64,000 nucleotides of DNA from Methanobacteriota archaeon (GCA_027064305.1 JAMOPY010000001.1:1-64000), one strand, 5' to 3'. Positions 43,897 to 52,850 are shown, counted from the first letter of the stretch. Notes: a model not told the origin generated them from the letters alone. Program-made: numbers and translations.

Positions 43897-44613
43897 TTAA
43901 ATTGATTCCAGGGATTTCTTTGGCGTGCCCCGACGCACGGGCTTTCCATAAATCCTTTTAATCTCCTCAGCCTTGACCGACTCACCCTCCCGGCGGACCG
44001 TGGGTCGCCCGTCCGGCTTGATCGCGTGCACGCGGAACAGCATCCCGTCCAGCTCGTAGACCTCCCCGACGGTGAACTCCTCGTCGCGGTCCACCTCGAC
44101 CTTCTCCGAAATCGTGTACCCGGAGGGCAGGTTGATCGAAACGCCGATGCGGGCCGGGATGTCCAGCGAGACGGCCCATACGGACTGGATGTCCCGCACG
44201 AGAGCCCTCTTCACGCTGTCCTCGTCGTAGGTGGCGATGTTCGTGACCTCGACGCGCTCGCCCTCCACCTCCAGCTCGTCCCCGACCTCCAGCTCCTCCC
44301 ACGGGTCCAGCTCCACCTCCTTGCACTCGGACTCCTCGTACCGGCTGATCGTCACCTTCACCTTTTTGGGCCGGTAGAAGACCAGCCGGGCCGGGTTCAC
44401 GGTCCCGCAGCTCTCGCACCGGGCCAGCACGTTGGCGACCAGCCTCGGCACGCCCCGCTCGTCGGGCCCCTTCTCGTGCACCGTGGCCCGCACGACCTCC
44501 TGAGGTACCTCCTCGTCCGGGGAGCATCCGGAGCACGGCGCGTAGATGACGCGCCCCTTCAGCTCGTCGTCGGAGAGGTCCTTCACCGTGGTCTTCGTGT
44601 CGATCGTGATCAC
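43897..44613 (-). CDS. HVO_0476-type zinc finger protein
   Basis: 238 residues from GTG 44613. Two Cys pairs form a zinc finger: IYAPCSGCSPDEEVPQEVV (~26-30) and ARCESCGTVNPARLVFYR (~65-68). The rest comprises acidic beta-rich repeats (EELEVGDELEVEGERVEVTNIATYDEDS; EFTVGEVYELDGMLFRVHAI). This matches a conserved euryarchaeal family without known biochemical role, probably binding nucleic acid or proteins of the information machinery. It is divergent from DUF371, with 29 bp between starts. Confidence 0.88.
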   Translation of the reverse strand: MITIDTKTTVKDLSDDELKGRVIYAPCSGCSPDEEVPQEVVRATVHEKGPDERGVPRLVANVLARCESCGTVNPARLVFYRPKKVKVTISRYEESECKEVELDPWEELEVGDELEVEGERVEVTNIATYDEDSVKRALVRDIQSVWAVSLDIPARIGVSINLPSGYTISEKVEVDRDEEFTVGEVYELDGMLFRVHAIKPDGRPTVRREGESVKAEEIKRIYGKPVRRGTPKKSLESI

Positions 44614-44642
44614 GTTCCCACCCCCTCCGGGGGCGGTTCGGG

Positions 44643-45059
44643 GTGGAGGTGCGGATCCGGGCCCGTGGTCATGAGAACGTAACGGGCCGGCACGGGAGCA
44701 CGTTCGAGATCACCCGGGAGCCGGAGATCGGCCCCACGGCCGACTGCATAATCGGGGTGAGGGCGGATCGGGCCTGCGCCGACCTGCCGGAGGGGTTCAA
44801 ACGGGCGCTGCGCTCCGGGGCTCGGGTGGAGGTGGAGCTGAGGTCCGGGGACCTTCGGGATCGGGTCGTGGGCCGCGGGGACCCTCGCCTTAAACTCTCC
44901 GACGAGGTTAGCATGGTGTTCCGGCGGAGCGATTACGTGGATGAGCGCACCGTGCTCGTGCGGTGCGATAAGGCGGCGCGCGACCTGGATCGGCGCCTGG
45001 TCCGGCGGCTTCGGGACCCGGACGCGGTGCTGGAGGTGCGGTTGCGGGTTCTGGGGTGA
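44643..45059 (+). CDS. DUF371 family protein
   Basis: 138 residues from GTG 44643. Sequence features include RARGHENVTGRHGSTFEITREPEIGPTADCIIGVRADRACADL then LRSGARVEVELRSGDLRDRVVGRGDPRLKLSDEVSMVFRRSDYVDERTVLVRCDKAARDL, matching the archaeal DUF371 family along its whole length. The single small domain is predicted beta-rich and its function is unknown. It ends just before the palindrome and tRNA-Arg. Confidence 0.88.
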   Translation: MEVRIRARGHENVTGRHGSTFEITREPEIGPTADCIIGVRADRACADLPEGFKRALRSGARVEVELRSGDLRDRVVGRGDPRLKLSDEVSMVFRRSDYVDERTVLVRCDKAARDLDRRLVRRLRDPDAVLEVRLRVLG

Positions 45060-45071
45060 CCCGGCGCCCCC

Positions 45072-45096
45072 AATCGTTAAGATTCTCGTAACAATT
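45072..45096 (-). repeat. tRNA-trailer palindrome after tRNA-Arg
   Basis: In the tRNA direction (minus strand): aattgttacga-gaa-tcttaacgatt. It begins 5 nt after the tRNA-Arg CCA (45102). It has the same arm order as the copies after tRNA-Glu and tRNA-Ser, with small differences in the outer bases. Confidence 0.7.
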
Positions 45097-45101
45097 GGCG
45101 G

Positions 45102-45179
<78 letters not shown>

Positions 45180-45207
45180 TTCCCCGTGCGCCCGGCACCG
45201 CGGGGCG

Positions 45208-45217
45208 CTTAATAAGA
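45208..45217 (-). promoter_or_regulatory. TATA-type box of tRNA-Arg
   Basis: Minus-strand atcttattaagc is the only AT-rich run near the gene and lies about 30 nt before the tRNA 5' end. It also overlaps the spacer just after the DUF655 stop at 45225, so transcription of the tRNA may start immediately after that operon. Confidence 0.6.
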
Positions 45218-45224
45218 TTGCGGG

Positions 45225-45836
45225 CTAGCGGCCGCGGCGACCGCGCCGTCCCTCCGGCACGAACACGCGGTACTTGTCCCTGGTCTCGCCCTTCAGCTCC
45301 GCCAGCACGCGCTCCTTGATCATGTCCTTCGGGTGACGGCGCAGGCCCTTAACCCGCTCCCGGATCTCGTCCAGGCTCTCGAACGGTTCCTTCTCCCGCT
45401 CCTCCAGGATGCGCTCGAGCGTCTTCTTTCCGATGCCGGGGAGCAGCTCCAGCTGGTGCAGCCTCGGGGTGATCGGGCGGGCCTCGTTGAAGAACCGGAC
45501 GAAGTCCTCCTCGTTCTCCTCGATGATCTTCTCGATCGCGTAGGGGAGCTCCTCCTTGGCCGTCTGCGTGAGGTCGTCGTAGTGGAGCCGGCGGTCCACG
45601 TGGTGGATCTTGTCCCGCTTGCCCCGGCCCACGTACACCTCCTCGTGCAGGTCCAGGTAGACGTCGTCCTTGGGCGTGAGTTCCAGGAGGATGAAGAAGT
45701 CCTTCCCGACCGCCTGGGCCATCGGCTTGCGCTCGTGCGGGGGGGCGTCGGGGCGGTAGGGGAGGAAGTCCAGGACGATCGCGTACTCCTCGTACGGTCG
45801 CCCTTTGGGGGGTTTCTTGTACAGCAGCTCCACCAT
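45225..45836 (-). CDS. DUF655 RNA-binding protein (helix-hairpin-helix)
   Basis: 203 residues from ATG 45836. An OB-like N-terminal part (YAIVLDFLPYRPDAPPHERKPMAQAVGKDFFILLELTPKDDVYLDLHEEVYVGRG) is followed by a helix-hairpin-helix segment, LHQLELLPGIGKKTLERILEEREKEPFESLDEIRERV, and a basic tail (GRRGRRGR). It is a conserved archaeal family encoded next to L21e and Rpb4, presumed to bind RNA or act in translation or RNA processing. It is the last gene of the rpl21e-rpoF operon. Confidence 0.92.
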   Translation of the reverse strand: MVELLYKKPPKGRPYEEYAIVLDFLPYRPDAPPHERKPMAQAVGKDFFILLELTPKDDVYLDLHEEVYVGRGKRDKIHHVDRRLHYDDLTQTAKEELPYAIEKIIEENEEDFVRFFNEARPITPRLHQLELLPGIGKKTLERILEEREKEPFESLDEIRERVKGLRRHPKDMIKERVLAELKGETRDKYRVFVPEGRRGRRGR

Positions 45837-45843
45837 CGCCGGG

Positions 45844-46251
45844 TCACTCCTCCGATCCTTCTTCCAGCTTGTCCCGGATCTCCTCGGTGACCTCAAGGAT
45901 CTCCTCGATCACGGACTCGTCGGCCCTTCTTAGTAACCTTTTACCGGCGGACTCGAGCACCGTCTTGACTTCTTCCTCGCTGCTCGGCAGCACGTCCAGG
46001 ATTCGGTGGACGAGGACCTCGATGGTCCGCTCGTTGGCGGTGAGGTCCCGGGCCACGGTGCGGAGCCGCTCCTTCGCCCGCTCCAGCGTCTCCTCGTCCA
46101 GCCGACCGAACTTTTTCAGGTACTTGACCGCCTCCCGCTGGTCGTAGGTGAGCTCCGGCTCCCGCTCCTCCAGGACCCGATCGACCGTCCTGCGCGCCTC
46201 GTGGACGCTGATGGGGCGTCGGCCGCGCACGCGGAGTGAGATGGGGGGCAA
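45844..46251 (-). CDS. rpo4: RNA polymerase subunit Rpo4 (Rpb4/RpoF)
   Basis: 135 residues from ATG 46251. The helical sequence VHEARRTVDRVLEEREPELTYDQREAVKYLKKFGRLDEETLERAKERL matches archaeal RNA polymerase subunit F (Rpb4 homologue), with the HRDC-like C-terminal helices. It forms the stalk with Rpo7 and contributes to initiation and elongation. It is encoded between ribosomal protein L21e and DUF655, the conserved archaeal order. Confidence 0.92.
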   Translation of the reverse strand: MPPISLRVRGRRPISVHEARRTVDRVLEEREPELTYDQREAVKYLKKFGRLDEETLERAKERLRTVARDLTANERTIEVLVHRILDVLPSSEEEVKTVLESAGKRLLRRADESVIEEILEVTEEIRDKLEEGSEE

Positions 46252-46264
46252 GGGGGAGGCGCCC

Positions 46265-46573
46265 CTACTTCATTTCCGGCTGCTCCTGCGGTCGTAGGTG
46301 CTCCGGGCCCACGATCAGCTTCTTCTCCTTCCCGCCGTCCCGCACCTTGACGATGTACGCTCGGCCCTGGCGGCCGATCACCTCGCCCGTACGCCCGTGG
46401 AAGCGGGGGTGCGGCATGCCGCTGTGGACGCTGGGGTCGATGACGATGTGCACCTTGTCACCCTTCTCGTACTCGTACATCAGCGGGCTCAGCGGGGAGA
46501 GGCCGCGCTCCCGGGGCTTCTTCCGCAGCTTCTTCCGCGTCCGGCTTCGGAAGCCCTTGGACTTCCTAACCAT
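46265..46573 (-). CDS. rpl21e: Large-subunit ribosomal protein L21e
   Basis: 102 residues from ATG 46573. It starts with the basic segment [69 protein letters not shown], the complete L21e signature including the SH3-like barrel. A component of the 50S subunit. It is the promoter-proximal member of the L21e-Rpo4-DUF655 set and overlaps the end of the preceding gene by 8 nt. Confidence 0.97.
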   Translation of the reverse strand: MVRKSKGFRSRTRKKLRKKPRERGLSPLSPLMYEYEKGDKVHIVIDPSVHSGMPHPRFHGRTGEVIGRQGRAYIVKVRDGGKEKKLIVGPEHLRPQEQPEMK

Positions 46574-46988
46574 CCGGGCTCACCCCCAGCTCGTGCAGGA
46601 CGATCGCGAGGGCGGCCAGCTCGCCCACCTTGGCGTTCACACCGACGGTGAGGTCCGGCTCCACGTCCAGCTCGTCCCGGCGCTCTACGGGCACGATCAG
46701 TAGCGTGTCGGACGGGTTTAATTTGTTCAGCCCGCCGCGCTCCTCGGGGTCGATCAGGGCGAGTCGTCCCTCCGCGAACCGGAGCGCGTCCTCTAGGGAG
46801 TCGGTGACCATCACGGGGACGCCGGCCCGCTCCTCCGGGTGCTCGATGACCTGCTGGATCCCGTCCAGGGCCGACTTGGAGGTAGGATCCGAGTAAACGA
46901 GCAGCTCGGCGCCCAGGTTCCCGGCGATGAGCGCCGCGTGGTTCACGCGGAAGTGGCTGAAGGGGCGGTGGTAGATGACGCGGACCAC
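46566..46988 (-). CDS. Conserved methanogen-type protein, unknown function
   Basis: 140 residues from GTG 46988, placed 6 nt after GGGGTGAG. The protein is one alpha/beta domain: [47 protein letters not shown], then [76 protein letters not shown]. The pattern recalls small SPOUT-like or nucleotide-binding archaeal proteins (possibly DUF356), which I cannot settle from sequence alone. It lies between pgk and rpl21e and overlaps the latter. Confidence 0.7.
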   Translation of the reverse strand: MVRVIYHRPFSHFRVNHAALIAGNLGAELLVYSDPTSKSALDGIQQVIEHPEERAGVPVMVTDSLEDALRFAEGRLALIDPEERGGLNKLNPSDTLLIVPVERRDELDVEPDLTVGVNAKVGELAALAIVLHELGVSPDG

Positions 46989-46993
46989 GGGGC

Positions 46994-48211
46994 TCACCCC
47001 GTGAAGGGACACGTCGCCACCGCGTCCAGGGCGGGGAGCCGCTCGCCCGCGAGGAGTCGGAGCATGGCGCCGCCTCCGGTGCTCACGTGGTCGATGCCGT
47101 CGTACGCCCCGCACGCCTTGGCGGCGGCGATGATGTGCCCGCCGCCGATGACGGAGAACCCGTCCGCGGAGGCGATGGTCTCGAGCACCTCGTACGTGCC
47201 CCGCTCGAAGCCGCGCTCCTCGTAGACGCCCATCGGACCGTTCGCGATGATCATGCCGGCCCGCCGGATCTCCTCCCGGTACAGGTCGATGGTCTCGGAC
47301 CCGATGTCATGGATGGGCTCGTCCGCCGGCAGCTCCTCGACGGGTACCTCTCGACGCTCGCCCCCGGCGTTCAGGGCCACGTCCCGCGGGAGCAGGATCT
47401 TGCCGTCATCCTCATCGAGGAGCTCCCGGGCCTCGTCCAGGTACCGGGTATACCCCTTCTCCTTCAGGATCCGGCGGGAGGGCTTGCCGATGTCCACGCC
47501 GGAGGCCCAGAGGAAGAGGTTGCCGACGAGGCCGCCCAGGAGGACCCGGAGCACGTTGTCCATCTGGAGGGCCCGGCGCACGACCTTGATCGCGTCGCCG
47601 ACCTTGGACCCACCGATGACGAGGACGCCATCCTCCATCTCGTTTTTGACCATGGTCTCCAGCACCTCGATCTCCCGCTCCATGACCCGGCCCACGCAGG
47701 AGGGGAGGCGGCGGGTGAAGCCGACGAGGGACGCGTTGGAGCGGTGGGCGGCGGCGAACGCGTCGTTCACGAACACGTCGAACAGCGGGGCGAGGTTCCG
47801 GACCAGGTGCCGCCGGGCGTGCCACTCCGGGTCCCGGTTCATGCGCTCCTCCGAGTAGAACCGGACGTTCTCGAGCAGCAGAACCTGGCCCGGGTCGAGG
47901 GATCGGATCTTCTCCTTGGCCGTGGGTCCGAACACGTCCGGCACGTACTCGAACTCGTCCAGCTCCCGCTCCATGATCTTGGCGTGCGGCTCCAGCGTGG
48001 TGAAATCGTCCTCGCCCGGGCGACCCTGGTGGGCGAGGATGGCGACCCGGGCGCCCTCCTCGACGAGCTCCCGGATGGTGATCAGATGGCGTCGGATGCG
48101 CTCATCGTCCTCGATCCTGCCGTCCACGATCGTGGAGTTGATGTCCACGCGGAGGAGGACCCAGCGCTCCTCGAACTCGAAGTCGTCCATCGTGCGCAGG
48201 TCCTCGTACAC
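46994..48211 (-). CDS. pgk: Phosphoglycerate kinase
   Basis: 405 residues. The start codon is at 48211 (MYEDLRTMDDFEFEERWVLLRVDIN). It has the substrate-binding RVDINSTI, LAHQGRPGEDDFTTLEPH, DAFAAAHRSNASLVGF, IGGSKVGDAIKVV and the nucleotide site NGPMGVYE with C-terminal GGGHIIAAAK and STGGGAMLRLLAGERLPALDAV. It interconverts 1,3-bisphosphoglycerate and 3-phosphoglycerate, used mainly for gluconeogenesis in methanogens. It is followed by a conserved unknown gene and preceded by hxlB-tpiA-rpiA on the same strand. Confidence 0.96.
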   Translation of the reverse strand: MYEDLRTMDDFEFEERWVLLRVDINSTIVDGRIEDDERIRRHLITIRELVEEGARVAILAHQGRPGEDDFTTLEPHAKIMERELDEFEYVPDVFGPTAKEKIRSLDPGQVLLLENVRFYSEERMNRDPEWHARRHLVRNLAPLFDVFVNDAFAAAHRSNASLVGFTRRLPSCVGRVMEREIEVLETMVKNEMEDGVLVIGGSKVGDAIKVVRRALQMDNVLRVLLGGLVGNLFLWASGVDIGKPSRRILKEKGYTRYLDEARELLDEDDGKILLPRDVALNAGGERREVPVEELPADEPIHDIGSETIDLYREEIRRAGMIIANGPMGVYEERGFERGTYEVLETIASADGFSVIGGGHIIAAAKACGAYDGIDHVSTGGGAMLRLLAGERLPALDAVATCPFTG

Positions 48212-48223
48212 CCGGTTCTCCCC

Positions 48224-48790
48224 CTACTGGATCTTGGCGTGACGCTCCCACATGTCGGACTCATCAACACCCAGCTCCTCCGCCAACTGGGCGGCAAGAC
48301 CGTCCAAGAACGACAACATGAGCAGCTCGGAAAACGTCCGCAGGATGACCTCCTCGGGCTCCGGCAGCACGACCAGCACGTCCGCGCGCTCGGCGATCTT
48401 GGACTCGGCGTTCATCGTGACGGCCAGCACGTCCGCGCCCTCCCTCCGGGCCACGTCCGCGGCGTAGTTCACGAACTCCGTGTCGCCGGAGACGCTGAGC
48501 GCCACCAGCAGGTCGCCCGACTTGATCGCCCGCTCCGTGCTGTGCCCGACGACGTAGCACCGGGCCCCCATCTGCACCAGCCGGACCGCGAAGCACTCGC
48601 CGATGAGCCCGGTCCTCCCCATCCCCACGATGAAGATGCCCCGGTCCTCCCTGATCTTCTCCGCCAGCAGGTCCAGCGCCCGCCGCACGTCCTCCTCCGG
48701 AAGGTTCTCGCACGCGTGCTCGATCACTCGGGCCTCGTTCCTCATGATCTCAACCAGCCGTTTCAAGGTCCCCGCCCCGGTCGTCGTCAC
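48224..48790 (-). CDS. hxlB: 6-phospho-3-hexuloisomerase
   Basis: 188 residues from GTG 48790 (GTGA overlap with the tpiA stop); TTG 48766 after a GGGGACC is an alternative. The SIS domain motifs GIFIVGMGRTGLIGECFAVRLVQMGARCYVVGHS and LLVALSVSGDTEFVNYAADVARREGADVLAVT match the 6-phospho-3-hexuloisomerase family. With hexulose-phosphate synthase it runs the ribulose monophosphate pathway in reverse in archaea, making ribulose 5-phosphate. That fits rpiA and prs close by. Confidence 0.9.
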   Translation of the reverse strand: MTTTGAGTLKRLVEIMRNEARVIEHACENLPEEDVRRALDLLAEKIREDRGIFIVGMGRTGLIGECFAVRLVQMGARCYVVGHSTERAIKSGDLLVALSVSGDTEFVNYAADVARREGADVLAVTMNAESKIAERADVLVVLPEPEEVILRTFSELLMLSFLDGLAAQLAEELGVDESDMWERHAKIQ

Positions 48791-49467
48791 TCCAGGCCGG
48801 AGATCAGGTCCAGGAGCGCCTCCTTGGGGTCCTCGGCCAGCACGACGCCCGAGGCCACCAAAACGCCATCGCTACCCAGCTCGACCGCCGCGCGCACGTC
48901 CGAGCCGTCGGTGATCCCCGCCCCGCACAGGACCGCGGTGTCCTCGGACACCTCCCGCACCGCCTCCACGCTCCGCTCCACCACCTCCGGGTCCGCCTTG
49001 GACACCGGAGTACCCGTCCCGATGAGCTCCGGGGGCTCCACCGCCACCGCGTGCGGCTGCAGCGCGCCCGCGGCCCGGGCCGCCATCGCGTCGCTCGCGC
49101 AGACGATGGTCAACAGCCCCTCGTTCATGCACGCCCGGCACACGTCCTTCAGGTCGTCCAGCCGCATCCGACGCTCCGAGTGATTCAGCAGCGTCCCGTC
49201 CGCCCCGGCCTCGACCACCATCTCGGGGGTCACGTGACCCGTCCGGCTCCCGGGCTCGGCCGCGTCCACGGCCTGCGCCAGCACGAGCACGCCGTCCCCG
49301 TCCACCGCCCGCGCCACCCGATACAGGTCCGTGTGCGCCGGGCAGACGCCGATCTCCACCCCGGTCTCCTCCGCCACCTCCACCGCGACCTTGGCGAGTC
49401 GGACGGCGCGGTCGCCCACCGCCTCCGAGTACGTCTTGAAATTGATCACGATGGGGGGAATTCGCAA
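48787..49467 (-). CDS. tpiA: Triosephosphate isomerase (archaeal short form)
   Basis: 226 residues from TTG 49467; GTG 49485, overlapping the rpiA stop, is an alternative. It begins RIPPIVINFKTYSEAVGDRA. Catalytic His and Glu lie in LNHSERRM (~91-98) and VAVEPPELIGTGTPVSKADPE (~134-154, Glu in VEPPELIG), and the phosphate site in LCGAGITDGSDVRAAVELGSDGVLVASGVV. The length is typical of archaeal tetrameric TIM. Coupled to rpiA and hxlB. Confidence 0.95.
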   Translation of the reverse strand: MRIPPIVINFKTYSEAVGDRAVRLAKVAVEVAEETGVEIGVCPAHTDLYRVARAVDGDGVLVLAQAVDAAEPGSRTGHVTPEMVVEAGADGTLLNHSERRMRLDDLKDVCRACMNEGLLTIVCASDAMAARAAGALQPHAVAVEPPELIGTGTPVSKADPEVVERSVEAVREVSEDTAVLCGAGITDGSDVRAAVELGSDGVLVASGVVLAEDPKEALLDLISGLE

Positions 49468-49481
49468 GGGGATCGACCCCC

Positions 49482-50126
49482 TCACGCCCGCCCGACGATC
49501 AGCCTATCTACCTTGTCCCCCGGGAAGACTCCGGACTCCACGACGCCCGGAACGGACGCGAGCTCCCGCTCCAGCTCCCCGGGATCCCACTCCCCCTCCA
49601 CCTCCAGGTCCACGATCGGGTTGCCGTGATCCGACGCGACCGGTCCGTACTTACCCTCGCAGCGCCGCGGCCGCACCCGACCAAACCTCCGTAGCTCCCG
49701 CAGGGTCAGCTCGTAGCAGCCCCGCAGCACCTCCACCGGCACCGGCACCTCCCACAGGTCCTCCACCAGCTTCGACTCGTCCACGATCACCCAGAACTCC
49801 TCCGCCGCGTAGTCGAGCGCCTTCTCCAGCGCGTGGCAGGCGCCCCCACCCTTGATCAGGTTCCGGTCCTCATCCACCGCGTCCGCCCCGTCCACGGCCA
49901 CCGGGATCTCCTCCGGCGGCGTCGCCACGACCTCCAGCCCCAGCTCCCGGCAGACGGACAGCGTCCCCGGGATCGTCGTGAACACCCGGACCCCCGACCG
50001 ACGCTCCGCCAGCTCCCGGAGGAACGCCTCCACCGTCGTCCCCGCGCCCACCGCCACCAGGTCAACGCCCTCGGACTCCAGCGCATCCACCGCCCTCCGC
50101 GCCGCGTCCCGCTTCGCCTCCTCCAA
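49482..50126 (-). CDS. rpiA: Ribose-5-phosphate isomerase A
   Basis: 214 residues from TTG 50126, about 6 nt after GGGAGGGGTG; ATG 50150 is in frame but has no SD. Family motifs: DLVAVGAGTTVEAFLREL, EEIPVAVDGADAVDEDRNLIKGGGACHALEKAL, FWVIVDESKLVEDL and HGNPIVDLEV. It interconverts ribose 5-phosphate and ribulose 5-phosphate, linking HxlB to PRPP synthesis by Prs (51839). The usual GTGST phosphate loop reads GAGTT here. Confidence 0.95.
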   Translation of the reverse strand: MEEAKRDAARRAVDALESEGVDLVAVGAGTTVEAFLRELAERRSGVRVFTTIPGTLSVCRELGLEVVATPPEEIPVAVDGADAVDEDRNLIKGGGACHALEKALDYAAEEFWVIVDESKLVEDLWEVPVPVEVLRGCYELTLRELRRFGRVRPRRCEGKYGPVASDHGNPIVDLEVEGEWDPGELERELASVPGVVESGVFPGDKVDRLIVGRA

Positions 50127-50192
50127 CCCTCGCACCCCTCCCGAAATCATTCTAAGCGCTCGAGGGCGCGCTCGGCACGCGGGTGCGGCCGA

Positions 50193-51842
50193 ATGGGCGA
50201 ACCCCGGGATAAAATCGTGGTCATCGGCGCGGGCCCCAACCGCATCGGTCAGGGGATCGAGTTCGACTACTGCACCGTGCACGCGGTCTGGGCCATCCAG
50301 GAGGAGGGCTACCGGGCCATCATCGTCAACAACAACCCGGAAACCGTCTCCACGGACTACGACACCTCGGACAAGCTCTACTTCGAGCCCCTCACCCTAG
50401 AGGACGTGCTCAACGTCGTCGAGAAGGAGCGCCCCCTGGGCGTGCTCACCCAGTTCGGCGGGCAGACGGCCGTCAACCTCACCGTGCCGCTGGCGGAGCG
50501 CGGCGTCCCGATCCTCGGCACCGACCCGAAGGACGTGGACAAGCTGGAGGACCGGGACAAGTTCTCCAAGCTGCTTAAGCGTCTGGGCATCCCACAGCCC
50601 GAGAGCGGGACGGCCCGGGAGCCGGACGAGGCGGTCGAGATCGCGGAGCAGATCGGGTACCCGGTCCTCGTCCGCCCGTCCTACGTGATCGGCGGCCGGG
50701 CCATGGAGATCGTGTACGACGAGGAGGAGCTGCGCCGGTACATCGAGGAGGCCGCGCGCGTCTCGCCCGAGCACCCGATTCTGATCGACAAGTTCATCGA
50801 GGGCGGGATCGAGTGCGAGATCGACGGGGCGCGCGACGAGGCCGGGCACCTCCTCGTCCCGCAGATCATGGAGCACATTGAGGAGGCGGGCGTGCACTCG
50901 GGCGACTCGGCCTGCGTGGTGCCCCCGCAGACGCTGCCCGAGCACGCGCAGGAGACGATCCTCGAGTACGCGCGCGACATCGCCGAGGCCGCCAGCGTGG
51001 TCGGCCTGATCAACATCCAGTTCGTGTACGACCCGGAGGACGACACCGTCTACGTGATCGAGGCGAACCCGAGGGCGAGCCGCACGGTCCCGTTCATCAG
51101 CAAGGCCACCGGGGCGCCCCTGGCCAAGATCGCCACGAAGGCGATCCTCGGCCGTGAGATCCCGGACATCGTGGAGGAGATGGGGCTGGAGTACCCGGGC
51201 GACGCCCGGACCTTCGACCTCGACGTCGTCGCCGTGAAGGAGGCCGTCTTCTCCTTCGAGAAGTGGCCGGGCGTGGACCCGGTTCTCGGCCCGGAGATGA
51301 AGTCGACGGGCGAGGTGATGGGCATCGACCGCACCTTCGGCGCGGCCTACTGGAAGGCCCAGCTGGCCGCCGGCCACGAGCTACCGCTGGAGGGAACGGT
51401 CGTACTCTCCGTCGCCGATCGGGACAAGCCGGAGATCGTGCCCGTGGCCCGGAAGCTCAAGGAGCTCGGGTTCGACCTGCTCGCTACCCGCGGGACGGCC
51501 CGGTTCCTGCGGAACCACGGGATCGAGTGCGGGATCGTGAAGAAGGTCTCCGAGGGGCACCCGAACGTCGTCGACCTGATCCGCGAGGGTGAGGTCGACC
51601 TCGTGATCAACACGCCCACCCGGGGCAAGGACGCGCGCCGCGACGGCTACGCGATCCGGCGCGCCGCGGTCAAGTTTAAGGTCCCGTACATCACCACCGT
51701 CGCCGCCGCCAGGGCCGCCGCCGAGGCGATCGAGATGGTCAAGGAGAAGGGCGTCGCCGTGAACTGCCTGCACGACCTGCACGACGGGACCTGGACCCCG
51801 AAGCGCGTCAGCCCGGAGGAGCTCCGGGGGGCCTCCAATTGA
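50193..51842 (+). CDS. carB: Carbamoyl-phosphate synthase large chain, C-terminal half (split CarB)
   Basis: 549 residues from ATG 50193 with GGGTG upstream. It begins KIVVIGAGPNRIGQGIEFDYCTVHAVWAIQEEGY, the start of the second synthetase half, followed by FGGQTAVNLTVPLAERGVPILGT, the ATP-grasp region (LVRPSYVIGGRAMEIVYDEEEL; FVYDPEDDTVYVIEANPRASRTVPFISKATG) and the C-terminal MGS-like regulatory domain (VLSVADRDKPEIVPVARKLKELGFDLLATRGTARFLRNHGIE). A complete CarB is about twice as long; separate halves are known in Methanocaldococcus and Methanopyrus. The other half is not in the window. It overlaps prs. Confidence 0.95.
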   Translation: MGEPRDKIVVIGAGPNRIGQGIEFDYCTVHAVWAIQEEGYRAIIVNNNPETVSTDYDTSDKLYFEPLTLEDVLNVVEKERPLGVLTQFGGQTAVNLTVPLAERGVPILGTDPKDVDKLEDRDKFSKLLKRLGIPQPESGTAREPDEAVEIAEQIGYPVLVRPSYVIGGRAMEIVYDEEELRRYIEEAARVSPEHPILIDKFIEGGIECEIDGARDEAGHLLVPQIMEHIEEAGVHSGDSACVVPPQTLPEHAQETILEYARDIAEAASVVGLINIQFVYDPEDDTVYVIEANPRASRTVPFISKATGAPLAKIATKAILGREIPDIVEEMGLEYPGDARTFDLDVVAVKEAVFSFEKWPGVDPVLGPEMKSTGEVMGIDRTFGAAYWKAQLAAGHELPLEGTVVLSVADRDKPEIVPVARKLKELGFDLLATRGTARFLRNHGIECGIVKKVSEGHPNVVDLIREGEVDLVINTPTRGKDARRDGYAIRRAAVKFKVPYITTVAAARAAAEAIEMVKEKGVAVNCLHDLHDGTWTPKRVSPEELRGASN

Positions 51843-52714
51843 TCGTCCTCTCCACGGCCGAGGGGAACCGGCTCGCCCGCCGGCTGGCCGACGCGCTGGA
51901 CGCGGAGCTCGCCCCGGTGGAGGAGGACCGGTTCCCGGACGGGGAGCAGATCGTTCGGGTGCCGCCGGAGCTGGAGGGGACGGCGATCCTGGTCCACTCG
52001 ATGGTACCGCCCCAGGACGAGAACCTGGTCAAGGGCCTCATCGCGCTCGACGCCGCCCGCGAGAACGGGGCCGACCGCGTCATCGCCGTGATCCCCTACG
52101 TGGCCTACTCCCGACAGGACCGGCGCTTCGAGCCGGGCGAGCCCGTGTCCTTCCGCGCCGTGGCCCGCGCGATCTCCGCCAACGCCGACGCGTTCGTGAC
52201 CGTGGACCTGCACGAGCCCCGCACGCTCGAGTTCTTCGACGTGCCCGCCGAGAACGTGACCGCGGCCGAGGAGATCGGGAGGTACCTGCGGGAGCGGTTC
52301 GAGGGCGAGGAACTCGCGGTCATCGCCCCGGACGAGGGCGCCCGGGAGCTGGCGGAGCGCGTCGCCTCCGTCTGCGACGCGGAGCACGATCACCTGGAGA
52401 AGGAGCGGATCAGCGGCGAGGAGGTGCGCATCCACCCCAAGGAGCTGGACGTGGAGGGGCGGACGGTGGTGCTCGTGGACGACATGATCGACACGGGTGG
52501 AACCATGATCGAGGCCGCCAGGGCGCTGCGGGAGCAGGGGGCCGGGGAGCTCTACGCCGCCTGCACGCACGCGCTGCTCACCCGGAACGCGGCGTCCCGG
52601 CTGCTGGCGGCCGGCTTCCGGGACATCATCGCCACGGACACGGTCCCCACGCCGTACGAGCGGGTCAGCGCCGCGAGCCCGGTCGCGGAGGCGCTCCGCC
52701 GCCTGACGGGGTAA
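51839..52714 (+). CDS. prs: Ribose-phosphate pyrophosphokinase (PRPP synthase)
   Basis: 291 residues from TTG 51839, overlapping the carB stop (ATTGA). Motifs: EEDRFPDGEQIVRVPPELEG, ENGADRVIAVIPYVAYSRQDRRFEPGEPVSFRAVA (ATP-binding), VTVDLHEPRTLEFFDVPAENVTAAEEIG and the PRPP loop VVLVDDMIDTGGTMIEAA (~203-220). It makes PRPP from ribose 5-phosphate and ATP for nucleotide and amino acid synthesis. Pairing with carB suggests a pyrimidine-linked operon. Confidence 0.95.
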   Translation: MIVLSTAEGNRLARRLADALDAELAPVEEDRFPDGEQIVRVPPELEGTAILVHSMVPPQDENLVKGLIALDAARENGADRVIAVIPYVAYSRQDRRFEPGEPVSFRAVARAISANADAFVTVDLHEPRTLEFFDVPAENVTAAEEIGRYLRERFEGEELAVIAPDEGARELAERVASVCDAEHDHLEKERISGEEVRIHPKELDVEGRTVVLVDDMIDTGGTMIEAARALREQGAGELYAACTHALLTRNAASRLLAAGFRDIIATDTVPTPYERVSAASPVAEALRRLTG

Positions 52715-52715
52715 A

Positions 52716-52724
52716 CCTTTAAAG
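52716..52724 (+). promoter_or_regulatory. TATA-type box of tRNA-Ser
   Basis: aaacctttaaagcc lies right after the prs stop and about 30-38 nt before the tRNA-Ser 5' end. It is the only AT-rich run in the spacer. Confidence 0.6.
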
Positions 52725-52754
52725 CCTCCGTGGGGCCACCCGGGGACGGAGGAC

Positions 52755-52845
52755 GCCGGGGCGGCCGAGCCCGGTCCAAGGCGCGGGACTGCTAATCCCG
52801 TGGCCCGTATGGGCCGCCCGGGTTCAAATCCCGGCCCCGGCGCCA
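52755..52845 (+). tRNA. tRNA-Ser (GCU), C at position 8, CCA encoded
   Basis: Acceptor gccgggg pairs with ccccggc. Position 8 is C (52762). The anticodon loop ctgctaa (GCU) sits on the stem gggga-type cggga/tcccg. The long variable arm ggcccgtatgggcc is diagnostic of tRNA-Ser. T-arm ccggg-ttcaaat-cccgg, discriminator G and encoded CCA complete it. No intron. Confidence 0.95.
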
Positions 52846-52850
52846 CCCGG